Assembly: GCA_963725155.1 (NCBI GenBank)
Contig: CAVRXU010000008.1
Span: forward strand, 62,001-126,000
DNA from: DATDAH01 sp963725155
Lineage (GTDB): Bacteria; Actinomycetota; Acidimicrobiia; Acidimicrobiales; DATDAH01
Direction: 5' to 3'
DNA: 64,000 nt
Made by a program: the position numbers and the translations under genes. Positions 37,073-45,399 of this stretch are shown piece after piece (the first letter of the stretch is position 1; each line of letters opens with the position of its first letter). The notes below the pieces were generated by a model. The model searched no databases and was not told where the DNA came from. It worked only from the letters and a program-made list of their open reading frames with translations.

Positions 37073-37657
37073 TCAGGCGGGCTCGGGGATGCCCCAGGTC
37101 AGCCCACACGGCACCACCCCGGCCCAGACCGGGAGGTCCATGTCCTCGGGTTCGTCGATCGGGCCTCCCGTGCGAGCCTTCGCCGACATGTCCTCCACCT
37201 CGAGGCGAAGCACCGCGGTCTGGCGCAGCTCGACCTCGGACGGCGGCCGGACCTCGTCCCAACGCCCCGGGCGGAGGTGTTCGCTGATCGCCTTCAGCGC
37301 GGCTGCCTTCTCGTCGCCAAGGACCGGGACGGCCCGGCCGAACACGACCGCGGACCGGTAGTTCATGGAGTGGTGGAAGGCCGACCGAGCCAGGACGAGC
37401 CCGTCCACGAGCGTGGCGGTCAGGCAGACCTCGACCCCGCCCGCCATCGTCCGCAGCAGCCGACTGGCTACGGAGCCGTGCAGGTAGATGGCCTCGTCGA
37501 TGCGGCCATAGAGCATCGGGATGACGAAGGGCTGGCCGTCGACGACGAAGCCGAGGTGGCCCATCGGGGCGGCGTCGAGGACGGCGTGGACCGCGTCGGT
37601 GTCGTGGCTCCCCCGCTCAGGATGGCGCTTGATCGTGCTGCGCAGCGCGGTGCTCAC
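37073..37657 (-). CDS. Pyridoxamine 5'-phosphate oxidase-like FMN-binding protein
   Basis: 194 residues, start GTG overlapping the stop of the upstream ICL/PEPM gene (GTGA). Split-barrel flavin-binding fold: GHLGFVVDGQPFVIPMLYGR, then YLHGSVASRLLR and FHHSMNYRSAVVFGRA. This is the family of nitroimidazole-resistance-like/PNPOx-related proteins, commonly of unknown activity. Its proximity to a divergent MocR-type regulator, a family that includes the B6-responsive PdxR, raises the possibility of a vitamin B6 link. Confidence 0.85.
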   Translation of the reverse strand: MSTALRSTIKRHPERGSHDTDAVHAVLDAAPMGHLGFVVDGQPFVIPMLYGRIDEAIYLHGSVASRLLRTMAGGVEVCLTATLVDGLVLARSAFHHSMNYRSAVVFGRAVPVLGDEKAAALKAISEHLRPGRWDEVRPPSEVELRQTAVLRLEVEDMSAKARTGGPIDEPEDMDLPVWAGVVPCGLTWGIPEPA

Positions 37658-38367
37658 GGCGCGAGCTCGTCGGCGCGGGCCTTCACCGTCGCCATCGCCT
37701 CCTTGAAGAGGCCGGAGCCGAACGTCAGCCGGGCCACACCCAGGGCACCGAGGCGCTCGACGGTCGGACCGCCGGGGTAGGCGAGGATGTTGACCGGCCC
37801 CGGGATGGACTCGGCCAGGCGGGCCGTCGTGGCCTCATCCAGCCGGCCGATCGGGTAGGTGCAGTCGGCCCCGGCGGCGAGGTACGCCGTGGCCCGGGCG
37901 ATGGCGTCGTCGTCGTCGCCGTCCCCGGACACATAGGTGTCGACCCGAGCGTTGACGACCAGGCGCCCGGCGGCGAGCTCGACGACCGCGCCGAGGCGTT
38001 CGGCTTGCTCGGCCATGGGACGCGGGGAGCCGACGCCGTGGTCGGTGTCCTCGAGGTTGCAACCCACGGCACCGGCATCGAGGAGGCCCTCGACGATCTC
38101 GGCCGGGGCCAGTCCGTAACCCGATTCGAAGTCGGCCGTGACGGGGATGTCGACCGACCGGGTGATGCGGGCGATGGCGGCCAGGACCTCATCGACCGGC
38201 GCCTGCTCGTGGTCCTCGTGGCCGAGGACGTTGGCCACGGCCCCGCTGCTGGTGGCCAGGGCCGGGAACCCGGCGGCCGCGAAGGTGCGGGCCGACGCCG
38301 CGTCCCAGACGTTGGGCAGGACCAGCGGGCGCCGCTGGTGGAGGTCCCGGAGCGTGCCCGCGCTCAT
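37654..38367 (-). CDS. Isocitrate lyase/phosphoenolpyruvate mutase family protein
   Basis: 237 residues. TIM-barrel ICL/PEPM family: LVLPNVWDAASARTFAAAGFPALATSS, VTADFESGYG (metal-binding region), GCNLEDTDHG, VNARVDTY. The Cys of true isocitrate lyases (KKCGH) is absent. Related enzymes include oxaloacetate hydrolases, methylisocitrate lyases and carboxyvinyl-phosphonate mutases. The activity is unknown. It is first in a two-gene unit with the PNPOx-like gene, and possibly preceded by a tiny coupled reading frame. Confidence 0.85.
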   Translation of the reverse strand: MSAGTLRDLHQRRPLVLPNVWDAASARTFAAAGFPALATSSGAVANVLGHEDHEQAPVDEVLAAIARITRSVDIPVTADFESGYGLAPAEIVEGLLDAGAVGCNLEDTDHGVGSPRPMAEQAERLGAVVELAAGRLVVNARVDTYVSGDGDDDDAIARATAYLAAGADCTYPIGRLDEATTARLAESIPGPVNILAYPGGPTVERLGALGVARLTFGSGLFKEAMATVKARADELAP

Positions 38368-38438
38368 GCCGGCACCGCCGGCGCGAGCCGGATGATGGCG
38401 ACGGATTCGGAGGTCGTGCGGAGGTCGATGCGTTCCAC
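38364..38438 (-). CDS. Possible 24-codon leader reading frame
   Basis: GTG 38438 to TGA 38364 would encode VERIDLRTTSESVAIIRLAP plus four residues. Its stop overlaps the ATG of the ICL/PEPM gene (ATGA), the arrangement used for translational coupling. The ribosome binding site is weak. It could be a leader, the remnant of a longer N-terminus, or chance. Confidence 0.3.
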   Translation of the reverse strand: MERIDLRTTSESVAIIRLAPAVPA

Positions 38439-38456
38439 GGAAAGCAACCTACGGCC

Positions 38457-38480
38457 GAAGTGGTCCAAGGATAAGGTCCA
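38457..38480. promoter_or_regulatory. Putative MocR/PdxR operator
   Basis: Direct repeat GGTCCA at 38462 and 38475 (13-bp phase) within GAAGTGGTCCAAGG...GGTCCA, six bases before the start of the MocR-type gene and between it and the divergent ICL/PEPM-PNPOx unit. MocR proteins of the PdxR group bind direct repeats with an AGTGGWC-like core. The match is by eye. Confidence 0.4.
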
Positions 38481-38485
38481 TTCCG

Positions 38486-39871
38486 ATGGCAACGACATGG
38501 GCCAGTTCGGTGGACCTGCTCGTCGACCTGACCGAGGTCGACGGTCGAAGGTCCGCCCTCGAGCGGGCGTTGCGGGAGGCGATCCGCGACGGACGCCTCC
38601 TCGCCGGCCACCGCCTCCCGTCGTCCCGGGCGCTGGCCGCCGACCTGGGCGTGGCCCGGGGCACGGTGACCGAGGCCTACGCCCAACTCACCGCCGAGGG
38701 GTGGCTGGTGGCCCGTCAAGGGGCGGCGACGACCGTGGCGCCCGGAGCCGGGGGCGAGCGCCCCAAAGCGGTCATCACCGCACCGACGCCGCGACCCCGG
38801 CACGACTTCAAGCCGGGCAGCCCCGACCTGTCGGCCTTCCCCCGGCGGGCGTGGGCCGCGGCCCAGCGCCAGGTCCTGCGCACCATGCCCGACGCCGACC
38901 TCGGCTACGGACACGCCTTCGGCCATCCCACGCTGCGCGAAGCGCTGTCGGCCTATCTCGGTCGAGTGCGGGGCGTGGTCACCGATGCCGACCACCTCGT
39001 CGGGTGCTCGGGCTGGAGCCAGGCCCTGGACCTGACCTGCCGGGTCCTGGCCAAGCGGGGCATCGCCGCCGTGGGCATGGAGGATCCGTGCATCCCTCAC
39101 TACCGGGCCACTGTGCGAGCCGCGGGGCTGGAGGTCGTGCCCCTCCCGGTGGACGACGATGGTGCCCGGTTGGACGACATCGACGGGGTGGGTGCCATCG
39201 TCCTCACCCCGGCCCACCAGTACCCGTCAGGGCCGACCCTGGCCCCCGAGCGGCGGGCCGCCGCCGTGGCCTGGGCCCGCGCCACCGGCGGGCTCGTGGT
39301 GGAGGACGACTACGACGGCGAGCTCCGCTACGACCGTCAGCCGGTCGGGGCGCTGCAGGCCCTCGACCCCGAGCACGTCCTCTACGTCGGCACCGCAGCG
39401 AAGAGCCTCGCCCCCGGCCTGCGTCTGGCGTGGATGGCCGTGCCCAGCGAACTACGCGAGGACCTGTTCGAGGCCAAACACCTCGCCGACCGCCACACGT
39501 CGGTGCTGGAGCAGCTGACGCTCGCCGAGTTGGTGACCTCGGGGACCTACGACCGTCAGCTCCGCGGGGCACGGGTCCGCTACCGCCGGCGCCGCGACGC
39601 CCTCCTCGACGCCTTGGCCGACGCGGTGCCCCACCTCGAGCCCTCGGGCATCGCCGCGGGCCTCCACGTCGTCCTCGACCTCGACGGTCGACCCGAGGCG
39701 CCTGTGGTCGACGGTCTGCTGGCCCGGGAGGTGGGCGTGGGCGCCCTCGGACCCTCCTACCACGACGAACCTCGCCGTACCGGCGTCGTCGTCGGCTACG
39801 GCACGCCACCCGAACACGGCTTTCCCGCCGCGCTGGAGGCCCTCGTGACCGGGCTCGCCGCGCTCACCTGA
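38486..39871 (+). CDS. MocR-type transcriptional regulator (GntR HTH fused to aminotransferase domain)
   Basis: 461 residues. N-terminal winged HTH of the GntR class (LPSSRALAADLGVARGTVTEAYAQL, ~43-68), then a fold-type I aminotransferase domain. The domain contains VEDDYDGELRYDR and GTAAKSLAPGLRLAW, whose Lys should bind PLP. This architecture senses PLP or amino compounds. PdxR, GabR and TauR are examples. It faces the ICL/PEPM-PNPOx unit, which it may control through the direct repeats between them. The N-terminal HTH is intact and no truncation is seen. Confidence 0.9.
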   Translation: MATTWASSVDLLVDLTEVDGRRSALERALREAIRDGRLLAGHRLPSSRALAADLGVARGTVTEAYAQLTAEGWLVARQGAATTVAPGAGGERPKAVITAPTPRPRHDFKPGSPDLSAFPRRAWAAAQRQVLRTMPDADLGYGHAFGHPTLREALSAYLGRVRGVVTDADHLVGCSGWSQALDLTCRVLAKRGIAAVGMEDPCIPHYRATVRAAGLEVVPLPVDDDGARLDDIDGVGAIVLTPAHQYPSGPTLAPERRAAAVAWARATGGLVVEDDYDGELRYDRQPVGALQALDPEHVLYVGTAAKSLAPGLRLAWMAVPSELREDLFEAKHLADRHTSVLEQLTLAELVTSGTYDRQLRGARVRYRRRRDALLDALADAVPHLEPSGIAAGLHVVLDLDGRPEAPVVDGLLAREVGVGALGPSYHDEPRRTGVVVGYGTPPEHGFPAALEALVTGLAALT

Positions 39872-39911
39872 CGAGGTCATCAGTCGCGGACCAGTGGGTA
39901 GGTCGCCCGGT

Positions 39912-40517
39912 ATGCCCTTCACCACCCGCACCTCCATCATCGCCGACGTGGCCCTGCTCGGCCTCCGGGGGATCGTCGGCGGCTACGTCGCCGCCCACGG
40001 TGCCCAGAAGATGTTCGGAGCCCTCAACGGCCCCGGCCTCGACCGAGCCGGGGAGCACTTCGAAGGGGGGTTGGACCTGGCTCCAGGCCGAGAGATGGCG
40101 GCCACGGCCGCCGGGTCGGAGCTGGTGGGCGGGGCGTTGACTGCGGTCGGCCTCGGCGGCCCGCTCGGGCCCATGGCGGTCATCGGGACCATGGCCGTGG
40201 CCACCCAGACGGCCCATCGGGGCAAGGGACCGTTCGTGGCCGACGGCGGCCCCGAGCTCACGCTGACGAACATCGCCGCGGCGACGACCATCGCGGTGGT
40301 CGGCCCGGGGCGGTTCAGCCTCGATCGTCTGCTTCGGGTCCACCCGTCCAAGCTTCTGATCGCGCTGGCCGCGATGGCCGGGCTCGGTACGGCCGCCGCC
40401 GTCATCCAGACCCAGGCCGTCCACCGGGCCGAGCAGGAGATGAACCCGGTGCCCGCCGCCGACAGGGTCGAGCCCGAGCCCGACTACGTCGATGTCGACC
40501 TCCCCGTCCCCGCCTGA
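39912..40517 (+). CDS. DoxX family membrane protein
   Basis: 201 residues from ATG 39912. Four predicted transmembrane segments. GIVGGYVAAHGAQKMFGALNGPGL at the N-terminus matches the DoxX pattern (helix 1 followed by a GxxK-like loop). DoxX proteins take part in redox or quinone-related membrane processes but the biochemical role is unclear. A C-terminal acidic tail (EPEPDYVDVDLPVPA) extends into the cytoplasm. A hairpin follows the stop. Confidence 0.8.
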   Translation: MPFTTRTSIIADVALLGLRGIVGGYVAAHGAQKMFGALNGPGLDRAGEHFEGGLDLAPGREMAATAAGSELVGGALTAVGLGGPLGPMAVIGTMAVATQTAHRGKGPFVADGGPELTLTNIAAATTIAVVGPGRFSLDRLLRVHPSKLLIALAAMAGLGTAAAVIQTQAVHRAEQEMNPVPAADRVEPEPDYVDVDLPVPA

Positions 40518-40539
40518 TCGAACCGACCCGCCGCCCCGC

Positions 40540-40587
40540 TTCTGGCCTCTGATCTGCTCCCCCTGAGGAGCGAATCAGAGGCCAGAA
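40540..40587. terminator. Hairpin with 14-bp perfect stem and inner stem
   Basis: TTCTGGCCTCTGAT (40540-40553) and ATCAGAGGCCAGAA (40574-40587) are perfect complements. The loop contains a second stem GCTCC/GGAGC. It is followed by CGGGTGGGG as in the hairpin at 28430. Between doxX and the hydrolase gene, where it probably terminates doxX. Confidence 0.65.
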
Positions 40588-40609
40588 CGGGTGGGGTACG
40601 GTCCCGCCC

Positions 40610-41458
40610 TTGGCGGCCCTCTACCGATCGGCGGCCGGTCAGGAGGCCGTGCGGAACTGGTGCACGTCCCGCGTGGACGGGTGGACCACAGCCCACGAGC
40701 GCCGGGTGGTCACCACCGGGCTCGGCGCCACCAACCTGGTCAGCGCCGGCGACGGCGGCTCGACCGTCGTCCTGGTACCTGGGACGAACCTGAATGCGGC
40801 CACCAGCCTCGAACTGATCGACGTCCTCGGTGAGCATCGCCGGGTCGTGACCGTCGACCTGCCCGGCCAGCCCGGCCTCAGCGCAGCCGATCTGGCGGGC
40901 AAGGACCGCATCCCGGCGTACGGCCGTTGGCTGGACGAGATCCTCAGCGACCTCCCGGACGGACCGTTCGTGCTCGTCGGCCACTCACTGGGCGCCGCCG
41001 TCGTGCTCGCGGCAACACCTTCTGACCGAGTGGCTGGGATCGTCCTCGTCGATCCGGCGGGCCTGGTGAAGGCCACCATCCGGCCCGCCTTGCTGGCCAC
41101 CAGCACCGCCTGGTTCCTTCGTCCCACGCCAGCCCGCAGCGCCCGCCTGATCGAGCGCATGCAGGCCCCCGGTCGCACGGCACCGCCCGACCTGGCCGAG
41201 TGGTTCACCCTGGTCGGTCGCCACACCCGCTCCGCCGGCGCCCCCGGTCCCGTCAGGGCCGAAGTCCTCAATCGGTGGCGGGACACCCCCCGCACCGTCC
41301 TCGTCGGCGACGCCGACACCTTCTTCCCGCCGGCCAAGCTGCGCCCGATGGCCGAAGCCGGCCTGGCGACGCCGATCACCGTGGTCCCCGACGGCGGCCA
41401 CCTCCTCCCCCAGGAGCACCCCCAGGCCGTCGCCGACGCCGTCCTCGCCCTGCGCTGA
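40610..41458 (+). CDS. Alpha/beta hydrolase
   Basis: 282 residues from TTG 40610. The nucleophile elbow is GHSLGAA at ~123, an oxyanion region is at VLVPGTNLNAA, a probable acid Asp lies in VLVGDADTFFP, and the His is in VPDGGHLLPQEHP. No signal peptide. This is the generic family of esterases, haloperoxidase-like enzymes and others; the substrate cannot be told. The N-terminal ~40 residues (WCTSRVDGWTTAHERRVV) resemble the lead-in of 'alpha/beta fold' proteins of actinobacteria. Hairpins on both sides suggest a single-gene transcript. Confidence 0.85.
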   Translation: MAALYRSAAGQEAVRNWCTSRVDGWTTAHERRVVTTGLGATNLVSAGDGGSTVVLVPGTNLNAATSLELIDVLGEHRRVVTVDLPGQPGLSAADLAGKDRIPAYGRWLDEILSDLPDGPFVLVGHSLGAAVVLAATPSDRVAGIVLVDPAGLVKATIRPALLATSTAWFLRPTPARSARLIERMQAPGRTAPPDLAEWFTLVGRHTRSAGAPGPVRAEVLNRWRDTPRTVLVGDADTFFPPAKLRPMAEAGLATPITVVPDGGHLLPQEHPQAVADAVLALR

Positions 41459-41464
41459 TCGGAA

Positions 41465-41500
41465 CCTGGCGCCCGAATCCTGGGGCCAGAGGCCCGAAAC
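41465..41500 (+). terminator. Hairpin after the hydrolase gene
   Basis: CCTGGCGCC (41465-41473) pairs with GGCGCCAGG (41492-41500). The loop can form a further small stem (GGGCC/GGCCC). No U-tract. Confidence 0.55.
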
Positions 41501-41543
41501 CGGCGCCAGGACGAGAGATGTCGATCCGTTACGGTCGCCGGTC

Positions 41544-42161
41544 GTGACCATCAAGGTCGTCGGCGCAGGGCTGGGGCGGACGGGGACGACGTCGCTGAAG
41601 GCGGCGCTGGAACAACTGCTGGGCGGGCCGTGCCACCACATGTTCGAGTTCTTCGTCCACCCAGAGCAGGTGTCGCCGTGGCACGCCGCGGCCCGGGGCG
41701 AGGCCGTCGACTGGGCGGCGCTCCTGGCGGGCTACGACGCCGTCGTCGACTGGCCCGGAGCCTCCTTCTGGCCCGAGCTGGTCGAGGCCTTCCCTGACGC
41801 GGTCGTGCTGCTCTCCACCCGCGACCCGCACAGCTGGTACGAGAGCGCGATCAACACGATCTTTCCCAACGTCATCGCCGACGCCTCCGAGGACCAGTCG
41901 GAGGAGTGGAAGGCGTGGCACGCCATGGTCCGAGCCGTGTTCGCCAACCGCTTCACCATGGATCTCGGCGACGAGGCCGCCACCCTCGCCGCCTTCGAGG
42001 CCCACTACACCGCCGTCCGCGCCACCGTGCCCGCCGACCGCCTCCTCGAATGGACCGTCGCCGACGGCTGGGCCCCCCTCTGCGCCGCTCTCGACGTCCC
42101 CGTCCCCGACGATCCCTTCCCCCGCCTCAACACCCGCGACGACTGGACCCCGAAGGACTGA
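41544..42161 (+). CDS. Sulfotransferase family protein
   Basis: 205 residues. The N-terminal GAGLGRTGTTSLKAALEQL is the 5'-phosphosulfate (PSB) loop of the single-domain 'sulfotransferase family' that is widespread in actinobacteria and proteobacteria. VVLLSTRDPHSWYESA corresponds to the 3'-phosphate-binding region. It should transfer a sulfuryl group from PAPS, substrate unknown, although many such proteins remain uncharacterised. Start is GTG 41544. No PAPS synthesis genes are nearby. Confidence 0.82.
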   Translation: MTIKVVGAGLGRTGTTSLKAALEQLLGGPCHHMFEFFVHPEQVSPWHAAARGEAVDWAALLAGYDAVVDWPGASFWPELVEAFPDAVVLLSTRDPHSWYESAINTIFPNVIADASEDQSEEWKAWHAMVRAVFANRFTMDLGDEAATLAAFEAHYTAVRATVPADRLLEWTVADGWAPLCAALDVPVPDDPFPRLNTRDDWTPKD

Positions 42162-42188
42162 CCCGACCCGATCGGCGCGGTCCGTAGG

Positions 42189-45002
42189 TCAGCTGCAGCC
42201 GCTGGTGGTGCCGCAGCTGGGGCAGGCGTGGCAAGAGCCGGCGCGCTGCATCTGGATGCCGCACTGCATGCAGAGCGGGGCGTTGACGTCGGCCACCGGC
42301 ACCGGGGACTTGGCCTGGGTCAGGTCCAGGTCGAGGGCCAGCGTCGACGCCGACTCGATGGAGGGCGGGTCGGGCGTGATGTCCTGACCCTGGACGGTCT
42401 CGGTCACCGTCTCTTCGACGCCGGGCAGCGTCGGCTGGGTTCGCTCGCTGATCGTGTGGATGCCGAGCTCGGCCCGCTCCTCGGTCGACAGGTAGAGGAT
42501 CGCCAGCTTGCGGAACAGGTAGTCCATCAGGCTGGTGGCGAAGCGGATGTCCTCGTCATCGGTCATGCCCGCGGGCTCGAAGCGCATGCCCGTGAACGTG
42601 TCCACGAAGCTGCGCAGCGGCACGCCGTACTGCAGGCCGTGGCTGATGGAGATGGCGAAGGCGTCCATGATCCCGGCCAGGGTCGAGCCCTGCTTGGAGA
42701 CGGAGATGAAGATCTCGCCCGGACGGCCGTCCTCGTACTCGCCGACGGTCACGAAGCCCTTGCAGTCGGCCACCCGGAACTCGAAGGTGCGGGCCCGGCG
42801 GGTCTTGGCCAGCTTCTGGCGGTACGGCTCCTGGACGACCCGCTCGACGACCCGCTCGACGAACTGGGTCGCCGCGGCGGCCCCGCCGGCGACGGGATCG
42901 TCGTCCTCGGTGCCGGCCTTCTTCGCCATGGCCAGGGGCTGGGCCACCTTGCAGTTGTCCCGGTAGATGGCGACCGCCTTCACGCCGAGGCGCCAGGCGT
43001 CGATGTGGAGCTGCTCGACGTCCTCGACGGTGACGTCCTCGGGCATGTTCACCGTCTTGGAGATGGCGCCGGAGATGAAGGGCTGGACCGCCCCCATCAT
43101 CCGCACGTGGCCCGAGTAGTGGATGGCGTTGTCGCCCATGGAGCAGGCGAACACAGGGATGTGCTCGGCCTTCAACGCCGGGGCGCCGAGGATCGACTTC
43201 TCGCGGTCGATGTACTCGACGATCGCAGTGACCTCGGCGTCGGTGTAGCCGAGGTTGCGCAGGGCCCGCGGCACCGTCTGGTTGACGATCGTCATCGTCC
43301 CGCCGCCGACCAGCTTCTTCATCTTGGTCAGGCCGAGGTCGGGCTCGACGCCCGTGGTGTCGCAGTCCATCATCAGCCCGATCGTCCCCGTGGGGGCGAG
43401 GACCGAGGCCTGAGCGTTGCGCACGCCGTGGATGGCGGCCGTGGCACAGGCCTGGTCCCAGGCCTGCTGGGCGGCGGACAGCAGGTCGATGGGCACGAGC
43501 TCCTCGTCGATGTCGGCCATCTTCTCGCGGTGCTGTTCCAGCACCCGCAGCATGTGCTCCTCGTTCTCGGCGTAGCCGGCGAAGGGCCCCATGCGGGCCG
43601 CGGTGATCGCGGAGGTGGCGTAGGCGTGGCCGGTCATGAGCCCGGTGATGGCCCCGGCCAGGGCGCGGCCCTCGTCGGAGTCGTAGGGCAGGCCCAGGGC
43701 CATGAGCAGGGCGCCGAGGTTGGCGTAGCCCAGGCCGAGCTGGCGGAAGCGGCGGGCGTTCTCGCCGATGGGCACGGTCGGGTAGTCGGCGTTGCCGACC
43801 AGGATCTCCTGGGCGGTGAAGATGACCTCGACGGCGGCCTTGAAGCCGTCGACGTCGAACTCGGTGTTCTCGGGCAGGAAGGTCAGCAGGTTGAGGCTGG
43901 CGAGGTTGCAGGCCGAGTTGTCCAGGTGCATGTACTCCGAGCAGGGGTTCGACCCGTTGATCCGCCCGGTGTTGGCCGCGGTGTGCCAGTGGTTGATCGT
44001 GGTGTCGAACTGCATGCCGGGATCGGCGCACTCCCAGGTGGCCTGGGAGATCTGGCGCATGAGGTCCTTGGCCCGGACCGTCTTGAGGATGGTGCCGTCG
44101 GTGACGGCCCGCAGGTGCCAGTCGGCATCGTCGACCACGGCCTGCATGAACTCGTCGGTGACCCGGACCGAGTTGTTGGCGTTCTGGTACTGGGTGGAGT
44201 GGCTGTCGGCGCCGTCGAGGTCCATGTCGAAGCCGGCGTCTCGCAGGACCCGGGCCTTCTGCTCCTCCCGGGCCTTGCACCAGATGAACTCCTCGACATC
44301 GGGGTGGTCCACGTCGAGGATGACCATCTTGGCGGCCCGGCGGGTCTTGCCCCCGGACTTGATGGTGCCGGCGGAGGCGTCGGCGCCCCGCATGAAGCTG
44401 ACCGGACCGCTGGCGGTGCCGCCACCCTTCAGCAGCTCCTGGCTGGAGCGGATGCGGGACAGGTTGATGCCCGCCCCCGAGCCGCCCTTGAAGATGGTGC
44501 CCTCCTCGACGTACCAGTTGAGGATCGAGTCCATCTTGTCGTCGACGGAGAGGATGAAGCAGGCGCTGGCCTGCTGGGGCACGCCCTGCACCCCGATGTT
44601 GAACCAGACCGGGCTGTTGAAGGCCACCTTCTGGTTGACCAGCAGGTACTTGAGCTCGGCGTTGAAGGTCTCGGCCTCGTCGCCGTCGACGAAGTAGCCG
44701 TCCCGGGCGCCCCACTCGGTGATGGTGTCGGCCACCCGGTCGATGACCTGGCGCAACGACCACTCGCGCTCGGCGGTCCCCAGCGTCCCCCGGAAGTACT
44801 TCTGGGCCACGATGTTGGTGGCGTTCAGCGACCAGGTGGTGGGGAACTCCACGTCGGTCTGCTCGAAGGCGACCGTGCCGTCCCGGAAGTTCGTGATCCG
44901 CGCGTCGCGCCGTTCCCAGTCGACCATGTCGTAGGGGTGGGTCCCCTCGGTCGTGAAGTGGCGACGGATGCCGATGCGGGTCTGCTCGGGGGCAAGAGCC
45001 AT
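42189..45002 (-). CDS. nrdJ: Class II (B12-dependent) ribonucleoside-diphosphate reductase
   Basis: 937 residues from ATG 45002, with GGAGG seven bases upstream. The longer frame to 45080 is not supported. Seen: NPCSEYMHLDNSACNLASLN (catalytic Cys and Asn-x-Cys-Glu region), LAPTGTIGLMMDCDTTGVEP, and the NSPVWFN N-terminal region. The zinc-ribbon tail is CMQCGIQMQRAGSCHACPSC, which relays electrons. It makes deoxyribonucleotides using adenosylcobalamin and works with or without oxygen. No class I subunits are present in this window. Two NrdR-like boxes precede it and nrdR is 1.2 kb away. A cobalamin riboswitch was sought and not seen. Confidence 0.95.
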   Translation of the reverse strand: MALAPEQTRIGIRRHFTTEGTHPYDMVDWERRDARITNFRDGTVAFEQTDVEFPTTWSLNATNIVAQKYFRGTLGTAEREWSLRQVIDRVADTITEWGARDGYFVDGDEAETFNAELKYLLVNQKVAFNSPVWFNIGVQGVPQQASACFILSVDDKMDSILNWYVEEGTIFKGGSGAGINLSRIRSSQELLKGGGTASGPVSFMRGADASAGTIKSGGKTRRAAKMVILDVDHPDVEEFIWCKAREEQKARVLRDAGFDMDLDGADSHSTQYQNANNSVRVTDEFMQAVVDDADWHLRAVTDGTILKTVRAKDLMRQISQATWECADPGMQFDTTINHWHTAANTGRINGSNPCSEYMHLDNSACNLASLNLLTFLPENTEFDVDGFKAAVEVIFTAQEILVGNADYPTVPIGENARRFRQLGLGYANLGALLMALGLPYDSDEGRALAGAITGLMTGHAYATSAITAARMGPFAGYAENEEHMLRVLEQHREKMADIDEELVPIDLLSAAQQAWDQACATAAIHGVRNAQASVLAPTGTIGLMMDCDTTGVEPDLGLTKMKKLVGGGTMTIVNQTVPRALRNLGYTDAEVTAIVEYIDREKSILGAPALKAEHIPVFACSMGDNAIHYSGHVRMMGAVQPFISGAISKTVNMPEDVTVEDVEQLHIDAWRLGVKAVAIYRDNCKVAQPLAMAKKAGTEDDDPVAGGAAAATQFVERVVERVVQEPYRQKLAKTRRARTFEFRVADCKGFVTVGEYEDGRPGEIFISVSKQGSTLAGIMDAFAISISHGLQYGVPLRSFVDTFTGMRFEPAGMTDDEDIRFATSLMDYLFRKLAILYLSTEERAELGIHTISERTQPTLPGVEETVTETVQGQDITPDPPSIESASTLALDLDLTQAKSPVPVADVNAPLCMQCGIQMQRAGSCHACPSCGTTSGCS

Positions 45003-45077
45003 GTGGGTCCTCCAGTGGTCGATGCTAGGGGTCGTGAAGTGCAGTCCCGACGGCTGTAGACGCACCACCCTGTGCCC

Positions 45078-45131
45078 CACATCTAGTGCCGAACCCCGGA
45101 CTTCTTCCCCCTACCACCACCACATCTTGTT
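45078..45131 (-). promoter_or_regulatory. Two NrdR-box-like sites upstream of nrdJ
   Basis: CACATCTAGTG (45078-45088) and CACATCTTGTT (45121-45131) share CACATCTWGT. They read CACTAGATGTG and AACAAGATGTG on the nrdJ strand. The starts are 43 bases apart, about four helical turns. NrdR represses RNR genes through paired boxes of this kind (ACACWAgATaTwGTGT-like). nrdR itself is encoded nearby. The match is by eye. Confidence 0.55.
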
Positions 45132-45235
45132 CAGGTGCGGGTGAGTGACAGGGCCGTAATTACATCAGCGTGAGTCGCCCACGTCAACGGCTGAGCAAAG
45201 AAATCTTCACCACCGCCTCCGGCCGACGAAAACGA

Positions 45236-45375
45236 CTGCAGCACAGCGGTCAGGTACAGGACGGTGCCGATTCCCCCTTCCCATGTGGGCTGGGTGATCC
45301 ACCACCGCCCCAAGCCGCGCCCGACCCGCCGGGGCCGCGAACGCCAACCACCTGAATCCGACCGCTGTGCTGCAG
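45236..45375. repeat. 16-bp inverted repeats flanking 108 bases
   Basis: CTGCAGCACAGCGGTC at 45236-45251 is the exact complement of GACCGCTGTGCTGCAG at 45360-45375. The 108 bases between have no reading frame of note. A long-range stem, an operator pair or the ends of a tiny non-autonomous element are possible. Confidence 0.7.
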
Positions 45376-45399
45376 CCGCTTCACACTAAGGAACCGGGC

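Noticed and set aside
42228..45059. 943-codon open frame on the plus strand opposite nrdJ
   Set aside because: It is the antisense shadow of a very GC-rich gene. Its composition (Gly/His/Asp/Val-rich) and lack of motifs show that it is not a protein, while nrdJ is unmistakable.
45003..45160. Cobalamin riboswitch in the nrdJ leader
   Set aside because: Class II RNR genes can have one, but I found no B12-box-like conserved core. NrdR-like boxes explain control better.
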